A program made the translations under genes and the position numbers. Positions 7,810-18,500 of a stretch of DNA of 64,000 nt are shown in pieces. Origin of the DNA: Litoribaculum gwangyangense (GTDB lineage: Bacteria > Bacteroidota > Bacteroidia > Flavobacteriales > Flavobacteriaceae); the NCBI RefSeq assembly GCF_039543505.1, contig NZ_BAABJW010000004.1, positions 62,001-126,000 of the forward strand, read 5' to 3'. The notes below the pieces were generated by a model that was given only the letters and a program-made list of their open reading frames with translations, was not told the origin of the DNA and ran no database searches. Position 1 is the stretch's first letter. Each line of letters opens with the position of its first letter.

Positions 7810-10191
7810 ATGTCAATAAAACTTAAATCAATTCAATTTATACAAAACACAACTATATTTCTTTTATTAGCAATAAGTGCTTCGGCATTTGCTAGTAATC
7901 CAAATTGGGAAAATGCCCAGTGGATTTGGCAACAAGAAGATGGGCCATCTAACACTTGGATGAGTTTTAGAAAAACAATTTTTATAAATGAAATTCCAGA
8001 AACTGTTGAAGCAAATATTTCAGTAGACAGTAAATTCTGGTTATGGATTAATGGCGACATGGTGCTTTTTGAAGGGGGATTATCTCGCGGTCCAAGTCAA
8101 GCCGGAGCATGGAATCGTAAAGAAAAAATAACACCAGCCAATTCCTGGTATGAAACTGTAAATATTCAGCCTTATTTAAAAAAAGGAGAAAATACCATTG
8201 CCATTTTAGTGTGGTATTGGGGACGTGAAACTCACAAAGGTACACATATTGACAGTGGCCAAGGTGGATTGTTATTTTCTTCGGAAATTGGGAATCAACA
8301 CATTATTTCCGATAGCACTTGGAAAGCTATTCAACATCCTGGGTATGATAATACCATGGAACCGGCAAGCAAAATGTTGGTGCAGTACAGTGTGAAATTC
8401 AATGCTCAAAACCCAATGAACGATTGGACTAATAAAGCTTGGTATATGCCAAATTACAATGATTCCCAATGGCCTCTTGCAGTTAGCAAAGGAAAACTGG
8501 GAGATGCCCCTTGGTATAATTTGGAGAAAAATTTTGTGCCAAAATTAGTAAATCATGGTTTACAGAATTATGCAAATCATGAGGAATTGAAATTGCCTTT
8601 TGTTAGTGATGGTACAACTATAAAAGCGAAACTGCCTTTTAATAAACAAGTAACGCCCTATTTAGAAATTGAAGCCAAAGCAGGCGATACCATTTTTATA
8701 ACAACTGATAACAATCGAAACAGCATAAATGCCACCTATATTACTAAAGACGGTCAACAAGCTTTCGAGAGTTTTTCATGGTTTAATGGGCATGAAGTAC
8801 TCTACACCATTCCTGCAGGAGTAAAAGTAAACGCTTTAAAATACCGATGGATGAGTGTAGGTGAAATGGCTGGTAGTTTTAAAATAGACGACCCATTTTA
8901 CAATCGTTTGTGGGACATGGGAAATAATACGCTTTTTGTATGTGCTCGCGATAATTTTATGGATTGTCCAGATAGAGAGCGTGCCTTATGGATTGGCGAT
9001 GTAGCCGACCAAACAGGGTATTTGTTTTACGCAATGGATGATGCTGGTCGTAAACTTTTAAAAAAGGCCATTTTACAAACCGTTTATTTTAGTGAAAACG
9101 ATGTGATTGGAGCTTTAGGGCCATTACGTGTGCGTGAGTTGGTATGTCAAAGCTTACAGTTTATAGCTCAAGTAGTTTGGCCCTATTATTTGAATACCGG
9201 CGATAAAGAAACACTAGAAATTGCTTATCCATTTCTATACAGGTATTTGGATTTATTTCCAATGAAAGAAAATGGATTGCCAGAATACAGAAAAAGTAAA
9301 AGTCCAGATTCTTGGAACTGGTTGGATTGGGGCGTCAATGGTACCATAGACGAGCAACCCATACAAATGGCATTTTATTATTTGGCTTTAAAAGAAGCTA
9401 AAAAAATGGCAAAAGTTTTGGGTAAAGAAGATCATTTAGAATGGTATGATGAACGCATGACTTCTATGAAATCGGCTTATGAAAATGAATTTTGGAAAAA
9501 TGGATTTTATAGCTCGAATCCAGAGAAATTTAAAGATGATAGAGCGAATGCTATAGCCATTATTTCAGGAATTGCAAACCCTGAATATCACAATCAAATT
9601 GTAGATAATGTGTTAATTCCAAATCGGTTTTCAAGTCCGCATTTTGAATGGATGGCAGAAGAAGCCATGTTTATAACAGGACGTCCAGAAGCCTCTTTAC
9701 AGCGCATGAAAGAGCAATATCAAAGTCAAGTAGATAAAGAGGGTATGACTACACTTTATGAAAAATTTCCAAATGGGGGAAGTTACAATCATGCTTGGAA
9801 CGGTTCAAACACCATATTATCAAAATATGTAGCAGGAGTTGCTCCTACTAAAGTGGGGTGGAGTGAGTATCAAATTATGCCAACTTTAGTGCATTTTAAT
9901 CATTTAGAAAAAACTATTCCAACAGTAATGGGTGAAATAAAAATTGAAATGGAAAAGAAGGATAGCACATATACTTTAAATTTGAAATCTCCTGATGTTT
10001 GGGAAACTACGGTGATTGTTGGTATACCAAAGGCAGGAAAAGAAATTAGTAAAGTAGAGTTTAATGATGTTGTGTTGTGGGAAAGAGGGAAAGCAAACAA
10101 GACAATGGATACAGGGGTGTCTGAGGATGATAAATTTTTAAAGTTTAGATTAAAATCGCAAAATTGGCTTATAAAAGCAACATATAAATAG
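7810..10191 (+). CDS. GH78-like alpha-L-rhamnosidase, divergent
   Basis: A 793-residue secreted protein with a signal peptide of about 28 residues. An N-terminal beta-sandwich with a sugar-binding look (WENAQWIWQQEDGP..., LWINGD) precedes an (alpha/alpha)6 barrel. The GH78 signature is present in altered form: DCPDRER at residues 385-391, then WIGD in place of the usual GW.GD/E. The presumed general acid region is therefore Asp385/Glu390, and a second Glu lies in TLYEKF, as in family GH78. It would remove non-reducing-end alpha-L-rhamnose from oligosaccharides in the periplasm. It heads a long same-strand gene run with the heparinase-like, GH106 and GH2 genes. It is shorter than the other two GH78 proteins here and may have a different linkage or sulfation preference. 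Confidence 0.75.
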   Translation: MSIKLKSIQFIQNTTIFLLLAISASAFASNPNWENAQWIWQQEDGPSNTWMSFRKTIFINEIPETVEANISVDSKFWLWINGDMVLFEGGLSRGPSQAGAWNRKEKITPANSWYETVNIQPYLKKGENTIAILVWYWGRETHKGTHIDSGQGGLLFSSEIGNQHIISDSTWKAIQHPGYDNTMEPASKMLVQYSVKFNAQNPMNDWTNKAWYMPNYNDSQWPLAVSKGKLGDAPWYNLEKNFVPKLVNHGLQNYANHEELKLPFVSDGTTIKAKLPFNKQVTPYLEIEAKAGDTIFITTDNNRNSINATYITKDGQQAFESFSWFNGHEVLYTIPAGVKVNALKYRWMSVGEMAGSFKIDDPFYNRLWDMGNNTLFVCARDNFMDCPDRERALWIGDVADQTGYLFYAMDDAGRKLLKKAILQTVYFSENDVIGALGPLRVRELVCQSLQFIAQVVWPYYLNTGDKETLEIAYPFLYRYLDLFPMKENGLPEYRKSKSPDSWNWLDWGVNGTIDEQPIQMAFYYLALKEAKKMAKVLGKEDHLEWYDERMTSMKSAYENEFWKNGFYSSNPEKFKDDRANAIAIISGIANPEYHNQIVDNVLIPNRFSSPHFEWMAEEAMFITGRPEASLQRMKEQYQSQVDKEGMTTLYEKFPNGGSYNHAWNGSNTILSKYVAGVAPTKVGWSEYQIMPTLVHFNHLEKTIPTVMGEIKIEMEKKDSTYTLNLKSPDVWETTVIVGIPKAGKEISKVEFNDVVLWERGKANKTMDTGVSEDDKFLKFRLKSQNWLIKATYK

Positions 10192-10334
10192 TTTTTTGAA
10201 AACGAATAAGTTTAGAATATGACTTTAAAATTTAAAAAACAAACATTTTTATTTATCTTAAAGTTGAAGTCAGAAATTGGAATTTTGATGCTTTACAATA
10301 GATAATAATTAAATAAAAAGAAACATTAAATTAA

Positions 10335-12266
10335 ATGGTAAAGAAATCTTCTATTTTTTTCCTTTGTATTAGTCTTGCATTTCAGTTTTCGGCATTTGCA
10401 CAGCGAGAGTTTTTGACCAAGTCTTGCACAGCCGAAGAGCTAAAGGATTTGCTGGTAATCAATCAGGAATGGGTAATTTATCCAGACTACAGCAATCGCG
10501 AAGCGTGGGACAAGTTATTGGGAAGTCATAAAGTAAGCTTGATTGAAAACGGAGAAGCCTATTTAGATTATGAGTGGAAGGTAGTACGCGCCACCAATTA
10601 TCTCGATTATTCGCGAACGGGTAATCGTCAAACCATGCAAGATCCTTATTTTGATAATCAAGATGCTTTAAGTGCGTTACTTTTGGCGGAATTGGCTGAA
10701 GGTAAAGGACGATTTTTAGACCAGATCATTGATGGGGTGTTTATGAATTGCGAAATGACGTCTTGGGTACTATCGGCTCACTTTAAAATTTCGGCCAAAG
10801 AAGTTAAAAACCATTTCCCCGATGTAAACGAAAACTTGATTGGCTTATATTCTTCGCAAACAGGAGCCATGTTGTCATGGGCGTATTACTTTTTTAAAAG
10901 TGAGTTTGATAAGGTTAATCTACTTATTTCAGAACGCATAAAGTTTGAAGTAGAAAAACGTATTCTAGAACCCTACATGAATATGAATTATTGGTGGACT
11001 GCACTTCCGCCCTATGCCGATAAAAAGCCGAAAGTTAACAACTGGAATCCGTGGTGTAATGCCAATGTATTGCAATGTTATATGTTGCTCGAAAACGATA
11101 AAGAGAAGTTGGCTAAAGCAGTATACCGTTCTATGCAATCGGTAGATATGTTTATTAACGAGGACAAGGATGGTGCTTGCGATGAAGGTCCTGGGTATTG
11201 GGGTGTAGCCGCAGGAAAAATGTTTGATTACTTGTCTTTGTTAGAAAAACTAACTGGTGGTAAAATTTCCATTTTTAATAAACCTGAAATAAAAGCCATG
11301 GCAGAATATATTTATCGTGCCAATGTTGGTAATGGTTGGGTTGTTAATTTTGCAGATGCCTCGGCAAAGTCAAAAGGAAATCCTTATTTTATCTATGGTT
11401 TTGGAAAAGCGGTAGGAAGTACAGATATGATGCAATTTGCTGCTTATTTGAAAAGCCAAAACCCAGAAACCACTATAGCTTACAATAGAGATATTGATAG
11501 AGCCTTAAGAAATGCAACCATATCTGAAGCACTAGAAAATACAACACCTGTTTTTAAAACTCCTGTATATTCTTGGTATCCTAAAACAGAATACTGTTTT
11601 ATGAGTAATGAGGAAGGTCTTTTTCTGGCTGCAAAAGGAGGGTATAATCAAGAAAATCATAACCATAATGATGTTGGGTCATTTATGTTTTATGTAAATG
11701 CCACACCCATATTTATTGATACAGGAGTAGGTTCTTATACCGCCAAAACCTTTGGGCCAGATCGTTATACTATTTGGACCATGCAAAGTAACTATCACAA
11801 TGTGCCATTGATTAATGGAATTGCACAACTTCCGGGAGCGCAATTTAAAGCTACCAATACTCGTTTTAATAAAAACAAAAAGACCTTTACTACAGATATT
11901 TCTAAAGCTTATCCGGAGGATGCAGGTGTAAAATCATGGGTGCGCAGTTGCCAATTAAAAGAAGATGAACTAATTATAAAAGATCTATTTTCCTTATCAA
12001 AAACAATAGCACCAAATCAAATTAATTTTATGACTTGGGGTGAAGTTAATATTGAAGCATCAGGTAAAGTTATTTTTAAAGTTCAGGACGAAACAGTGCA
12101 ACTTAATTACAATTCAAATCTTCTAAAACCTTCTATAGAAACCATTTATCTTGATGAAAAAAAGTTAAACAACGTTTGGGGTGATTATATATATAGATTG
12201 TCATTTGATGCAATAACACTTCAAACGGAAGGTGAATACACGTTTCAAATTAAAAAGATAAAATGA
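10335..12266 (+). CDS. Heparinase II/III-like protein (putative uronate polysaccharide/oligosaccharide lyase)
   Basis: A 643-residue protein with a signal peptide of about 23 residues. The N-terminal half is an alpha-helical toroid (for example NYWWTALPPYADKKPKVNNW and CDEGPGYWGVAAG). The C-terminal half is the heparinase II/III beta-sandwich, with the hallmark segment GGYNQENHNHNDVGSFMFYV and FIDTGVGSYTAKTFGPDRYT; its His and Tyr residues are the likely catalysts. Family members cleave uronic-acid-containing chains by beta-elimination. In this locus the substrate would be ulvan oligomers. It is also a candidate for the oligosaccharide dehydratase activity known from ulvan degraders. Its stop codon overlaps the start of the GH106 gene by 4 bp, showing translational coupling within the operon. 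Confidence 0.8.
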   Translation: MVKKSSIFFLCISLAFQFSAFAQREFLTKSCTAEELKDLLVINQEWVIYPDYSNREAWDKLLGSHKVSLIENGEAYLDYEWKVVRATNYLDYSRTGNRQTMQDPYFDNQDALSALLLAELAEGKGRFLDQIIDGVFMNCEMTSWVLSAHFKISAKEVKNHFPDVNENLIGLYSSQTGAMLSWAYYFFKSEFDKVNLLISERIKFEVEKRILEPYMNMNYWWTALPPYADKKPKVNNWNPWCNANVLQCYMLLENDKEKLAKAVYRSMQSVDMFINEDKDGACDEGPGYWGVAAGKMFDYLSLLEKLTGGKISIFNKPEIKAMAEYIYRANVGNGWVVNFADASAKSKGNPYFIYGFGKAVGSTDMMQFAAYLKSQNPETTIAYNRDIDRALRNATISEALENTTPVFKTPVYSWYPKTEYCFMSNEEGLFLAAKGGYNQENHNHNDVGSFMFYVNATPIFIDTGVGSYTAKTFGPDRYTIWTMQSNYHNVPLINGIAQLPGAQFKATNTRFNKNKKTFTTDISKAYPEDAGVKSWVRSCQLKEDELIIKDLFSLSKTIAPNQINFMTWGEVNIEASGKVIFKVQDETVQLNYNSNLLKPSIETIYLDEKKLNNVWGDYIYRLSFDAITLQTEGEYTFQIKKIK

Positions 12267-15200
12267 AAAAAATAGTAACGTTAATGTCCATAGTATCATT
12301 AATCTTATGGTCATGCCATACCTCACAAAATTTCAATAACATTAAATCAAATTTCATCAATCCAACCGACGATAATACCATTTGGTGCTATTGGTACTGG
12401 ATTAACGATGACATATCTAGGGAGGGTATTACCAAAGATTTAGAAGCCATGAAAAAAGCGGGTATTGGTGGTGCGTTAATTGGGAATATCAATCCGGCAC
12501 AAAAAGACGGAAAAGTACCGATGCTTAGTGAAGATTGGTGGAGCCATATGGTGCATGCGGTGGTTGAAGGCAAACGTATAGGTGTGGATATAGGTGTGTT
12601 TAATTGCCCAGGATGGAGCCAAAGTGGTGGGCCATGGGTAGATTCTGCAAAGGCTATGCGCTATTTAACCTTTAGCGAAACCATGGTTGAAGGTGGTAAA
12701 TTGGTGAATATTAGGTTAAAACAACCAAATGAGGAGTTTCAAGATACGCATACTTTAGCCTTTAAATCTCCCGAGATTGAAAAAAGAAATACCCAATACA
12801 TTCCTACCACAGTAAAAGCAAACTGGAAGGATGTAGATGTAAAAGAATTAACTAACGGTATATTGGAATCTGAAACATCATTTGTACCAAAAGGAAACCA
12901 ACCCTTAGAGATCTCTTTTGAATTAGAGGAAGCTATTGAGGCAAAATCTATTTCAATTGTGCCAAGTCAGGCCTTTAAATGTGATGTAGAATTATCAGCT
13001 ATTTTAAACGGCAAAGAAGAAGTTATAAAGACCTTTCATTTTGATCGTTTTAGAATGGCTGCCAATATTGGTCCAATAAAAAAAGGGGCTTATGCCACGG
13101 TTTTTCCAAAGGTGAAAGCCAATAAATTTTTATTGAAATGTTCCAATTTTCGCATGTTTAGAAGTGGTGGTGGATATGGTTTTGCCGAAATCACCATTTC
13201 AGAAGCTCCTGTTTTAGAGAAATACATTGAAAAGCAATTAGGTAAAATGCACCCTACTCCCAAGCCAGATTGGGATACCTATATTTTTAATCAGCAAGCA
13301 GAATTAACCGCCAATGAATCAAGATTAATTCCTGATGAGGTAATTGATATTAGTGATAAAATTGATGTTAATGGAAACTTAAATTGGGAAGCTCCTGAAG
13401 GTAAATGGACCATTATGCGTTTTGGTATGTCTCCTACAGGTACTAAAAATGCCCCAGCAGCACCACAAGGTGTAGGTTATGAAATTGATAAAATGAATGG
13501 CGAACTGGTACAATACCATTTTGATAATTTTGTAGGTGAGTTGCTAAAACGCGTTCCGGAAGAAAGCAAATCGGCTTTTAAATATGTGGTGGCCGATAGT
13601 TATGAAATGGGTTCTCAAAACTGGACAGACAATTACGAAGTCAAGTTTCAAGAAAAATTTGGTTACGACCCCATTAAATATTTACCAGTGCTTTCGGGCA
13701 GAATTGTAGGGAGTGTAGAAGAATCTGAACGTTTTCTATGGGATTTACGTCGTTCCATTGCAGACGATATTGCCTATGAATATGTAGGTGCTTTACGAAA
13801 AGCAAGTAATGAACACAATCTTCAAACATGGTTGGAGAATTACGGTCATTGGGGCTTTCCGGGAGAGTTCATGATGTATGGCGGACAGTCTGATTTAATA
13901 TCGGGAGAGTTTTGGAATGAAGGGACTTTAGGAAATATCGAATGTAAAGCATCCTCTTCAACGGCGCATACCTATGGTAAACCAATCACATCAGCAGAAG
14001 CGTTTACTTCCTCAAGAAAGATGTATTTAAGGCATCCTGAAATGCTAAAAAAACGAGGCGATTGGGCATTAACTGAAGGCATCAATCATTTTGTATTGCA
14101 TTTATATATTCAGCAACCAGATGATACTAGAAGACCAGGGATGAATGCTTGGTTTGGTACAGAGTTTAACCGCCACAATACCTGGTTTAGTCAGGCAGAT
14201 ACGTATTTTGATTATTTGCGAAGATGTCAGCATTTATTACAACAAGGAAAATATGTGGCCGATGTATGTTATTTTATTGGTGAAGATGCGCCAATTATGA
14301 CAGGAGGTCGCGTACCAGAAATTCCAAAAGGCTATTCTTATGACTATATTAATGCAGAAGTTATACTTAATAGATTGACCGTAAAAGATGGTCGTTTTGT
14401 ATTGCCAGATGGGATGTCTTATAAAGTGATGGTATTACCTCCTTTTAAAACCATGCGTCCTGAACTATTAGCAAAGTTGGAACAATTAGTTGCACAAGGA
14501 GGAACAATTTTAGGGCAGAAACCTGAAAAATCACCAAGTCTAGCAAATTATCCAATTTGTGATACCCAAGTGAATGACTTAGCCAACAAAATGTGGAGTG
14601 GTAGTTATGTTGATGGCAAAATGAAAGCAACTTACGGAAAAGGAAAAATTTGGGATGGCTACGAATTATCAGAAGTTTTTGAAAATTTAAATTTAGCTAA
14701 AGATGTGGATTTACCTGAAGAAGCACCTGTTTTATGGACACACCGTAAATCATCAGAGATGGATATTTATTTCATATCCAATCAAAGTGATGATAAACTA
14801 AACATAGAACCAGTATTTAGAACTGATAAAAATTTAAAACCACAATTGTGGAATGCTGTAAGTGGAGAAATTAGAGATTTACCCGAATATGAAATCACTA
14901 AAACGGGGATAAAAGTACCGTTAGTGTTGGAAGGTTCTCAAAGCTGGTTTGTCATATTCACAGAATCATCAAAAAGAGATGAGATAGGAATTCAAACTTC
15001 AAACTTCCCAGAATACAAAACCTTGTTAACTTTAGAAGAGGATTTTAAAGTAGATTTCCTGAACAAAGATATTGGTCCTAAAGATCCTATTAATTTTAAT
15101 CAATTAACAGACTGGTCAGTGTCAGAGAACGAACAAACAAAATATTACTCAGGAACTGCAGTGTACACAAAAACGTTTAATATTGATGTGCTGCCTGAGA

Positions 15201-15505
15201 ATAAAAGTATTTACATCAATTTAAATAATATTGGGGTAATGGCAAAGGTTACGTTGAATGGAAAAAATATTGGTGGTGTTTGGATGGCCCCCTATCGATT
15301 AAACATCTCAGAAGCCATTACAACAGGAGAAAATATTTTGAAAATAGAAGTGGTTAACCTATGGAGAAATCAATTGATTAAAGATAAACAACGACCAGAA
15401 ACTGAAAAATATACCTGGTTGGAAACCGATGATATTACGCCAGAATCAAAACTACAAAAGTCAGGGTTATTAGGGCCTTTAAATATAGAGGTAAATAAGT
15501 TATAA
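12263..15505 (+). CDS. GH106-type alpha-L-rhamnosidase lipoprotein
   Basis: A 1080-residue lipoprotein (lipobox ending at Cys18, LILWSC). The family opening is clear: WCYWYWINDDISREGITKDL, then EAMKKAGIGGALIG, followed by an internal domain and the (beta/alpha)8 part with VVADSYEMGSQNWTDNYEVK and LTEGINHFVLHLYIQQPDD. The C-terminus is a galactose-binding-like sandwich (VTLNGKNIGGVWMAPYRLNI and WRNQLI). GH106 enzymes remove alpha-L-rhamnose from complex glycans. The start codon overlaps the upstream stop (ATGA). The truncated protein at the window start has a related tail, so the locus holds at least two GH106 copies. Probably periplasmic or outer-membrane anchored. Confidence 0.88.
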   Translation: MKKIVTLMSIVSLILWSCHTSQNFNNIKSNFINPTDDNTIWCYWYWINDDISREGITKDLEAMKKAGIGGALIGNINPAQKDGKVPMLSEDWWSHMVHAVVEGKRIGVDIGVFNCPGWSQSGGPWVDSAKAMRYLTFSETMVEGGKLVNIRLKQPNEEFQDTHTLAFKSPEIEKRNTQYIPTTVKANWKDVDVKELTNGILESETSFVPKGNQPLEISFELEEAIEAKSISIVPSQAFKCDVELSAILNGKEEVIKTFHFDRFRMAANIGPIKKGAYATVFPKVKANKFLLKCSNFRMFRSGGGYGFAEITISEAPVLEKYIEKQLGKMHPTPKPDWDTYIFNQQAELTANESRLIPDEVIDISDKIDVNGNLNWEAPEGKWTIMRFGMSPTGTKNAPAAPQGVGYEIDKMNGELVQYHFDNFVGELLKRVPEESKSAFKYVVADSYEMGSQNWTDNYEVKFQEKFGYDPIKYLPVLSGRIVGSVEESERFLWDLRRSIADDIAYEYVGALRKASNEHNLQTWLENYGHWGFPGEFMMYGGQSDLISGEFWNEGTLGNIECKASSSTAHTYGKPITSAEAFTSSRKMYLRHPEMLKKRGDWALTEGINHFVLHLYIQQPDDTRRPGMNAWFGTEFNRHNTWFSQADTYFDYLRRCQHLLQQGKYVADVCYFIGEDAPIMTGGRVPEIPKGYSYDYINAEVILNRLTVKDGRFVLPDGMSYKVMVLPPFKTMRPELLAKLEQLVAQGGTILGQKPEKSPSLANYPICDTQVNDLANKMWSGSYVDGKMKATYGKGKIWDGYELSEVFENLNLAKDVDLPEEAPVLWTHRKSSEMDIYFISNQSDDKLNIEPVFRTDKNLKPQLWNAVSGEIRDLPEYEITKTGIKVPLVLEGSQSWFVIFTESSKRDEIGIQTSNFPEYKTLLTLEEDFKVDFLNKDIGPKDPINFNQLTDWSVSENEQTKYYSGTAVYTKTFNIDVLPENKSIYINLNNIGVMAKVTLNGKNIGGVWMAPYRLNISEAITTGENILKIEVVNLWRNQLIKDKQRPETEKYTWLETDDITPESKLQKSGLLGPLNIEVNKL

Positions 15506-15522
15506 ATTTAGCATAACAGAAA

Positions 15523-18500
15523 ATGAGAAAAAGAAAGTTGTTTTTTCAATTAATATTATTCTTTTTAGGAACTAATTTACAAGCTCAAAACAACGATTGG
15601 GAAAACCAATACGTCACGCAAATAAACAAAGAGAAGCCAACGGCTACTCTGTTTTACGACGATAGTTCGGATGATGTTATTTCGCTCAACGGCATTTGGG
15701 ATTTTGCGTATTTTGATGACGTAAGCAAAGTTCCTGCCGATGCTAAACCTGAAAAGTGGAATAAAATCCAGGTGCCAGCAGCATGGGAAATGCAAGGTTA
15801 TGGGACACCAATTTATACGAATCAAATTTATCCTTTCGATAAAAATCCGCCTTTTATTGCAGGTATCAATGGTAACCCTGTGGGGGTTTACCAAACTCAA
15901 TTTGATATTTCAGAAATAAAGGATAAGCAAATTTATGTGCATTTTGGTAGTGTCGCTTCTGCATTCTATTTGTGGATAAACGATCAAAAAGTGGGATATA
16001 GTCAGGATTCATGGTCACCGGCAACATTCAATATTTCAAAATATCTAAAAAAAGGAAAAAACGCACTTCGCATGCAAGTATTTCGCTGGAGTGATGGTAG
16101 CTATCTTGAAGATCAGGATGGCTGGCGCATGAGTGGTATTTTTAGAGATGTATTTTTGGTAGAAAAAGAAGCAGTTCATATTAAAGATTATTTTGCAAAG
16201 ACAGATTTGATTGCTGCTGGGGCTAAACTTGACTTAAAAATAGATTTAAGTAATAATCTAGGTCAAAAATTGAAAAAGTATAACATTCATATGTCTTTAA
16301 AGGATAGTGATGGAAAGGTGATAGCCCAACAAGAAATCCACGCTGATGCGCAAGTGAATTTATCAAGTGAATTTTCCAGTATAAAACCCTGGTCAAATGA
16401 ATCACCTCATCTTTATACTTTAGATATTCAACTTAAAAAAGGAAAAGAACTCATTGATGAGGTACAATCTAAAATTGGTTTTAAAGAAGTAGCCCTTTCA
16501 GACAAAAATGAATTATTACTTAACGGAAAACCATTCATCATTAAAGGTGTAAATATTGTTGAGCACGACCCAATACATGGAAAATACATCACCAATGACC
16601 GTATGGAAAAGCAGATAAAACTGTTAAAACAATACAATATCAATACCATAAGAACAGCACACTACCCAGCTGATCCTTACCTCTACAAATTATGTGATGA
16701 ATATGGCATGTTAGTGATTGATGAAGCAAATGTAGAATCTCAAGGGATGAAGTACGAAGAAGCCTCCTTAGCCAAAGACGCTAGTTGGGAAAAAGCTCAT
16801 TTAGAACGTTTAGAAGCGATGATGCAACGCGATAAAAACCATCCTTCTATTATTTTATGGTCTTTCGGCAATGAAGCTGGAAATGGTGTAAATATAGAGG
16901 CCATGCAACGCAGAGCCAAAGAAATAGATACGAGCAGGCCTACGCATTATCATATCATAGATGGAGGTGTGGCATACGATACCTATGGAGGAGGTATTAT
17001 AAAATTTGGAAAACCCAATACGTTTGGACGCTATCAATCTGTAGATGATATGGAATACCTTGGTAAAACGGGTACAGACCGCCCATATTTGCTCAATGAA
17101 TTTGCGCATTCCATGGGAAATAGTACGGGCAATTTACAAGAATATGTAGATGTGTTTGAAAAATACCCTAATCTTATTGGTGGTTGTATTTGGGATTGGG
17201 TAGACCAAGGTTTAACTAAAAGCACCAGTGGTCTTTATGGAAATAAAATTGAAGATGAGAATGCGTCTCATGAGCAAAGTAAATTGCCAGGAACAGATTT
17301 TTATTGGGCTTATGGAGGTAGTTTTGGAGATACCCCAAATTCGGGAAGATTTTGTATTAATGGTTTAGTTTTTCCAGATTTAACGCCAAGTAGCAAAACC
17401 CAAGAGGTTAAAAAAGCCTATCAAGACATTGCTTTCAAGTTAATAGATTTTAAACAAGGCAAGATTCAAATCAGCAATAAGTACCATGTAACAAATCTTA
17501 AAAGTTTTGATTTTGAATGGCTATTACTTAAGAATGGTGAAGACATTAAGCGGGTTCCATTTGAGGTTGACTTGTTGGGTTTGTCAAAAATAGATATCAA
17601 TCTTCCAGATTGGAAACCTGAAACAGATTCTGGAGGCGAATACGTGCTTCAAATTTCAGCAATGCTGAAAAATGAAGAGAAATGGGCTTCAAAAGGATTT
17701 GAAATAGCTTTTGAAGAATGGGTAATGGCACTTCAAAACCAACCTGAATTACCGTTGAAGTCTGATTCCAAAGTAAAGGTTGATGAAAAGAACAATCAAT
17801 TAATAATTACAGCATCAGAACATCTATTTAGCTTTAATAAAGAAAAAGGGATGCTTCAAAAGGTAATTAAAAATGATGAGGAACTAATCTCTGATGGCAT
17901 GGCACTTTCGTTTTATCGGGCTCCTGTTGATAACGACCTCTCTTTCAAAAAGGATTGGGGAAATTTTCGACCTGATAGTTTAGCGTGTAAAGTACATTCG
18001 TTTGATGTAGAAGTTCTTGAAGGTAATGTAAAACTCTCGATTGCTAAAACTTATAATTCAAAGAATAGTCGGTCGGGGATTTCAACCCATGAAATGTTTA
18101 CTATTTCTGGTGATGGAGCAGTTTTAGTTGCTTTAAAAGTGCAATATTTTGGAGATGATGTGCCACCATCATTACCTCGGATAGGGTATACAGCAAAACT
18201 ACCAAAATCATACAATGAAGTGAATTGGTATGGAAAAGGACCAGGAAGTTCTTACAATGATAGGAAAACGGGTATGCGAATGGGTATTTATCAAGCCTCA
18301 ATAGACGATTTGTTTACTAATTATATCAAACCACAAGCTAATGGTAATCGCTCAGAAGTAAGATGGCTAAAGGTTGGTAACCAAAATCCAATTGAAATAA
18401 AAGGGGCAAACCCAATCAATTTTTCTTTGCAAAAATACGATGCTTATCAGTTGGCAAAAGCTCGGTTTTCATACCAGCTAAAAGAAAATGAATATCATTT

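Noticed and set aside
15577..15900. Minus-strand open frame of 107 codons
   Set aside because: Antisense to the N-terminal sugar-binding domain of the GH2 gene, whose protein is well conserved.
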